DNA of 36,280 nt from Candidatus Magasanikiibacteriota bacterium. GTDB lineage: Bacteria > Patescibacteriota > Patescibacteriia > Magasanikbacterales > GWA2-37-8. Of this stretch, positions 33,186 through 36,280 are shown piece after piece. The position numbers and the translations under genes were made by a program. The stretch is from contig JAUSEN010000008.1 in NCBI GenBank assembly GCA_030650025.1, positions 65,164-101,443 of the forward strand, read 5' to 3'. The notes below the pieces were generated by a model. That model saw nothing but the letters and a program-made list of their open reading frames with translations. It had not been told where the DNA came from and did not search any database. Numbering within the stretch: position 1 is the stretch's first letter; each line of letters opens with the position of its first letter.

Positions 33186-35288
33186 TTAAAGCGGACTATC
33201 AGTAATTAAAGCGCTCACACATTGGGGTGAAGAACTGGCGATTTGCGGGTCCGCTAAGCCATTACAGCAAAAAGAACGGCTCTCCGGAGTGGAAGTTACG
33301 GCACAACATTCTTCTCTATTTTCCGCGTCGCAAACCAATGACTGGCGCAAACTTTGCGCGCCTTGTTCGGTCCAATGGTTACCAACTTTATCCGGCCTTC
33401 CGCCGGGCCCCAGCCCCGGGTAAAAACAATTAAAATGGGCGTCTTCAATATCCGAACTGATTATCGGAAAATAATATTGCCTCAAGCCATCCAAAAACGG
33501 GCAGTGCTCCATGCGCGCCACAGTCGTGCCATTAACTCGAAACGACGCGCGCGGCACTTTGCAAAGCGGGATATTATCCCCGCGCTCTACCGGTGTCGGG
33601 TGTTCGGTTACAACTATATTATAAAGAGGATCAACGCGCAGGCGCTTGCTAAACAACATTTCCCAAGGGTCAGTCGCGGCCACAAATTGCGCGTCTAGCC
33701 CGGGCGCGATTTGTTGTAAATATGGCGGTGTTAAATCAATGTCATCAATAATCGTAAAATTCCAAGCATAGTTATCGGGAACTTGCCAAGTAGGGAAAAT
33801 CGGCAAAGCCGAAGTGGCAAAGTTAACTTGCCCAAATGGCTTGCTGTCCAAACCATTACCCGATGCGTCCATCACACCAGAAAACGGAATGGCCTCAAAA
33901 GCATTACTATTAAACGGCACGCCTGCCTTCACTAGCATTTCATACAAATCTTGTTTGTGGTTATTTTTATCAAGATTACAAGTATTATTTGGCACATCAC
34001 ACACTGGCAAACAATAAATTGTCCCGCCACACGCGTTAGTGCCGCAGGGCTTATCGGGAGTAAATTCTAAAGTTCTATAACCATTGGTAATTTTAAAATT
34101 TCCTGTTGGCATAGTTGTGTTGCCACTCTGTTTAACCGCAATATTATTAGTCCCGACTGCAAAAGCATTAGAACTCGTCGCAAACATACCTTGAATGCCA
34201 GTTGGGTCCATGGCTTCGCTAAAATCAATTTGGATAACGGTGTTCTTGTAGTCGGTGGCTCCTGCCCCGGGCCAAGTATTATTAACAATTGGCGGCTTGG
34301 TATCGAGCTCGGTGGAACAAGTAAATTTCCACTGATAAAAATCATTCCCGAGCGCTCCCTTATTAAAAGCCGAGGGGTTATTATTGGCCGGGTCGTCCAA
34401 ACGAATATCTTTACCCAGGCGCACCAGATAAGGGATTTTTTCTTCGGAACTGCCGAGGTAATCATAAGGGCGGATCACGATCGTAAAAACTTTGGTGCCA
34501 GTGGCATTAGCCACGCTTTCGTAACTGGCTAAAATATTAGCGCCCAGAATCGACTGCCCAGCCGCGGCATTAACCACATTAATATGCGTGTCATTAATAT
34601 TTTTTAAAGCGTCACAATCTGTTTTCCAATTCATGGTCGGGCCAACATTAATACAGTCGCCTAAAATCCCGTTCTTATTAATATCTACTACAAAACTATC
34701 TAATAAAATCGGCTGGCGGAAAGTTATAATAATTTTAGTATTGCGCGGCACATCTTTTTGGTCGCGATACGGGTAGTGATCCTTCACAATGCCGCCCAAG
34801 GCTCCACTGCCGCTAAAATTTTGCGTATTGGGGCCGCCAATGCCGCCGCCGGTTCCGCTCCCGACCCCTAAAATTTTAAAAATAAAACCCACAATCGCGT
34901 AAGCGCTCAAAATTATAGCGAGGCCAATCACCGCGTTAGTAATCAGTTTCTTGGCTTCGGCGATCTTTTCTTCGTTGCCGCCGGCCGTCATCCACAAATA
35001 GCCCGCGTATAAAATTAAAACCAGAAGCACTATTCCCAAAAGGCCAAGCGCGATCCGAATAATCCGCGCCACAATCAGGCGGATATCCCCGGCTCCCAAG
35101 CCAAGCGGCTCTTGAATGACAGCGAGACCCTGTTTCAGTTCGCTATTTGGGTCTGCCAAATTTTGCGCGCTCGCGGGCGCGGCGTTAAATAAAAAAAACT
35201 GCAGGCCTAAGCACAACACTAACGCTGTGCTAGCCCACAGTATTTTTGGTTTCACACGCTCCCTCACTTTAGTATGACGAGTGAACAT
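33186..35288 (-). CDS. Secreted/surface protein with pilin-like N-terminus and Big_5-type domains, paralogous at the N-terminus to the giant protein
   Basis: 700 aa; signal-like N-terminus ...APASAQN; IRLIVARIIRIALGLLGIVLLVLILYAGYLWMTAGGNEEKIAEAKKLITNAVIGLAIILSAYAIVGFIF; KDVPRNTKIIITFRQPI and NTVIQIDFSEAMDPTG. Confidence 0.85.
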   Translation of the reverse strand: MFTRHTKVRERVKPKILWASTALVLCLGLQFFLFNAAPASAQNLADPNSELKQGLAVIQEPLGLGAGDIRLIVARIIRIALGLLGIVLLVLILYAGYLWMTAGGNEEKIAEAKKLITNAVIGLAIILSAYAIVGFIFKILGVGSGTGGGIGGPNTQNFSGSGALGGIVKDHYPYRDQKDVPRNTKIIITFRQPILLDSFVVDINKNGILGDCINVGPTMNWKTDCDALKNINDTHINVVNAAAGQSILGANILASYESVANATGTKVFTIVIRPYDYLGSSEEKIPYLVRLGKDIRLDDPANNNPSAFNKGALGNDFYQWKFTCSTELDTKPPIVNNTWPGAGATDYKNTVIQIDFSEAMDPTGIQGMFATSSNAFAVGTNNIAVKQSGNTTMPTGNFKITNGYRTLEFTPDKPCGTNACGGTIYCLPVCDVPNNTCNLDKNNHKQDLYEMLVKAGVPFNSNAFEAIPFSGVMDASGNGLDSKPFGQVNFATSALPIFPTWQVPDNYAWNFTIIDDIDLTPPYLQQIAPGLDAQFVAATDPWEMLFSKRLRVDPLYNIVVTEHPTPVERGDNIPLCKVPRASFRVNGTTVARMEHCPFLDGLRQYYFPIISSDIEDAHFNCFYPGLGPGGRPDKVGNHWTEQGAQSLRQSLVCDAENREECCAVTSTPESRSFCCNGLADPQIASSSPQCVSALITDSPL

Positions 35289-35335
35289 TGCGCAAAGAAT
35301 AATAACGAAACTAATCCTCGAATTTTAAAGAGGTG

Positions 35336-35575
35336 TTATCTCCTTCGGCTGCCCAGTTCTTCTGGCAGGCGACCTATTTTTTTCAAATAGGTAATTTTTT
35401 CCGACATCGCGAGGCGATGCAAGGCGCTTTTTTTGCGTCTGGTTTTGCTGGGCCGGCCGGTAAAATACTGGACTTTCTTAACCTGCAAAATTTTACCAGA
35501 TTGTTGCCAGCGCTTTTTAACGCGACGCATGAACGCCTCGAAAGATTCGGTTTTTCGGCGTTTTATTTCCGCCAC
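35336..35575 (-). CDS. rpsU: 30S ribosomal protein bS21
   Basis: MAEIKRRKTESFEAFMRRVKKRWQQSGKILQVKKVQYF...RKKSALHRLAMSEKITYLKKIGRL; GTG start with upstream GCGAGGTG. Confidence 0.85.
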   Translation of the reverse strand: MAEIKRRKTESFEAFMRRVKKRWQQSGKILQVKKVQYFTGRPSKTRRKKSALHRLAMSEKITYLKKIGRLPEELGSRRR

Positions 35576-35601
35576 AATTCTTCACCTCGCTTTCTATGAA
35601 T

Positions 35602-35610
35602 ATTATAGCA
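35602..35610 (-). promoter_or_regulatory. Extended -10 promoter for rpsU
   Basis: Minus strand TGCTATAAT (35610-35602); no good -35 seen. Confidence 0.5.
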
Positions 35611-35677
35611 CATAATTATAGTGGAGCATACCCTAAATATCCCCCGGCGTCAAACCGCCGTCGCTGATTCTTAACCA

Positions 35678-36280
35678 TTATTCGCTACTGCTTGGAATAA
35701 CTTCTGGCTCTACTATGGGGGAGGCCGGTGCGGCTTCTGGTTCTGGCGTTAAAACCGGCTCTATTTCTGCTGTCAACAAAGGCACGGAAGTGTTTGTAAT
35801 ATCAGGGTTAGAACTAGAAACAGAAACACTAGGCTCTAAATCTAGAGCCACTGAATTTAACACCGCAGCCTCTACGGGCGTACTAGTGCTAGTATTAGTG
35901 TCTTCTGGAGCCGCGCTCGAAGTAATGTTATCTGGAGTCACTGTAATAAGCGGGTCGCTCTGATTTGATTCGTAATTAATCTGCAAATTTTTCAATAATC
36001 CCCGCAATTCCTGTTCGCTTACGCAAATATCACTCAAACAAAGTTTTTTAGTATTAACCTCCTCGGAATTAATTTTCTTCGCGGTCAAGACGTCTACGAC
36101 AAACTCTCTGACACTCACCACTCCATCAACTATCACGAGCCCCAATTCCCTTAACCACCCGGCCACCGCCCCGAGAATTCCTCTCTGACTCTCTCTCGAA
36201 GATCCGGAAACTAATTCAGCATTATTAGTATTAGATAATGGTTCTAAAAACAATTCCGGCATAAATAAGCCCAGGCTGAC
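35678..36280 (-). CDS. C-terminal part of a Ser/Thr/Pro-rich surface-type protein, truncated at window edge
   Basis: Frame stays open upstream of the track's Met to the edge (VSLGLFMPELFLEPL...); contains TKKLCLSDICVSEQELRGLLKNLQ then a low-complexity acidic/Ser/Thr tail. Confidence 0.6.
   Translation of the reverse strand, partial: VSLGLFMPELFLEPLSNTNNAELVSGSSRESQRGILGAVAGWLRELGLVIVDGVVSVREFVVDVLTAKKINSEEVNTKKLCLSDICVSEQELRGLLKNLQINYESNQSDPLITVTPDNITSSAAPEDTNTSTSTPVEAAVLNSVALDLEPSVSVSSSNPDITNTSVPLLTAEIEPVLTPEPEAAPASPIVEPEVIPSSSE

Overview
The window looks like a chromosomal segment of a CPR/Patescibacteria-type bacterium; this is inferred from gene content and style, and the class is not resolved. 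From left to right it carries: a truncated amino-acid permease; tRNA-Val(TAC); a DUF5678-like gene beside a decayed retropepsin-like gene; a clan GH-A-like hydrolase; an EamA transporter; folD; a compact GC-rich, hairpin-rich cassette; a GT4 glycosyltransferase; a head-to-head Trm9-like methyltransferase / Elp3 pair; ThiD2-ThiE; glyA; pyk; nrdR; ftsZ; ftsA; dgkA; ybeY; and an ~18 kb surface-protein island. The island holds three TSP3-repeat membrane proteins, a 4428-aa multidomain protein and a 700-aa paralog with the same pilin-like N-terminus. The window ends with rpsU and a truncated surface-type ORF. The strongest unexpected signal is a complete type III hammerhead ribozyme core on the minus strand at about 4190-4283. 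It sits directly upstream of an intrinsic terminator, downstream of a foreign-looking ORF with very high GC3, and next to folD. Other items of interest are two palindromic repeats inserted in frame in elp3, overlapping promoters between the Trm9-like and elp3 genes, and a giant adhesin-like protein with a T4SS-pilin-like membrane anchor and two different seven-repeat beta-propellers.
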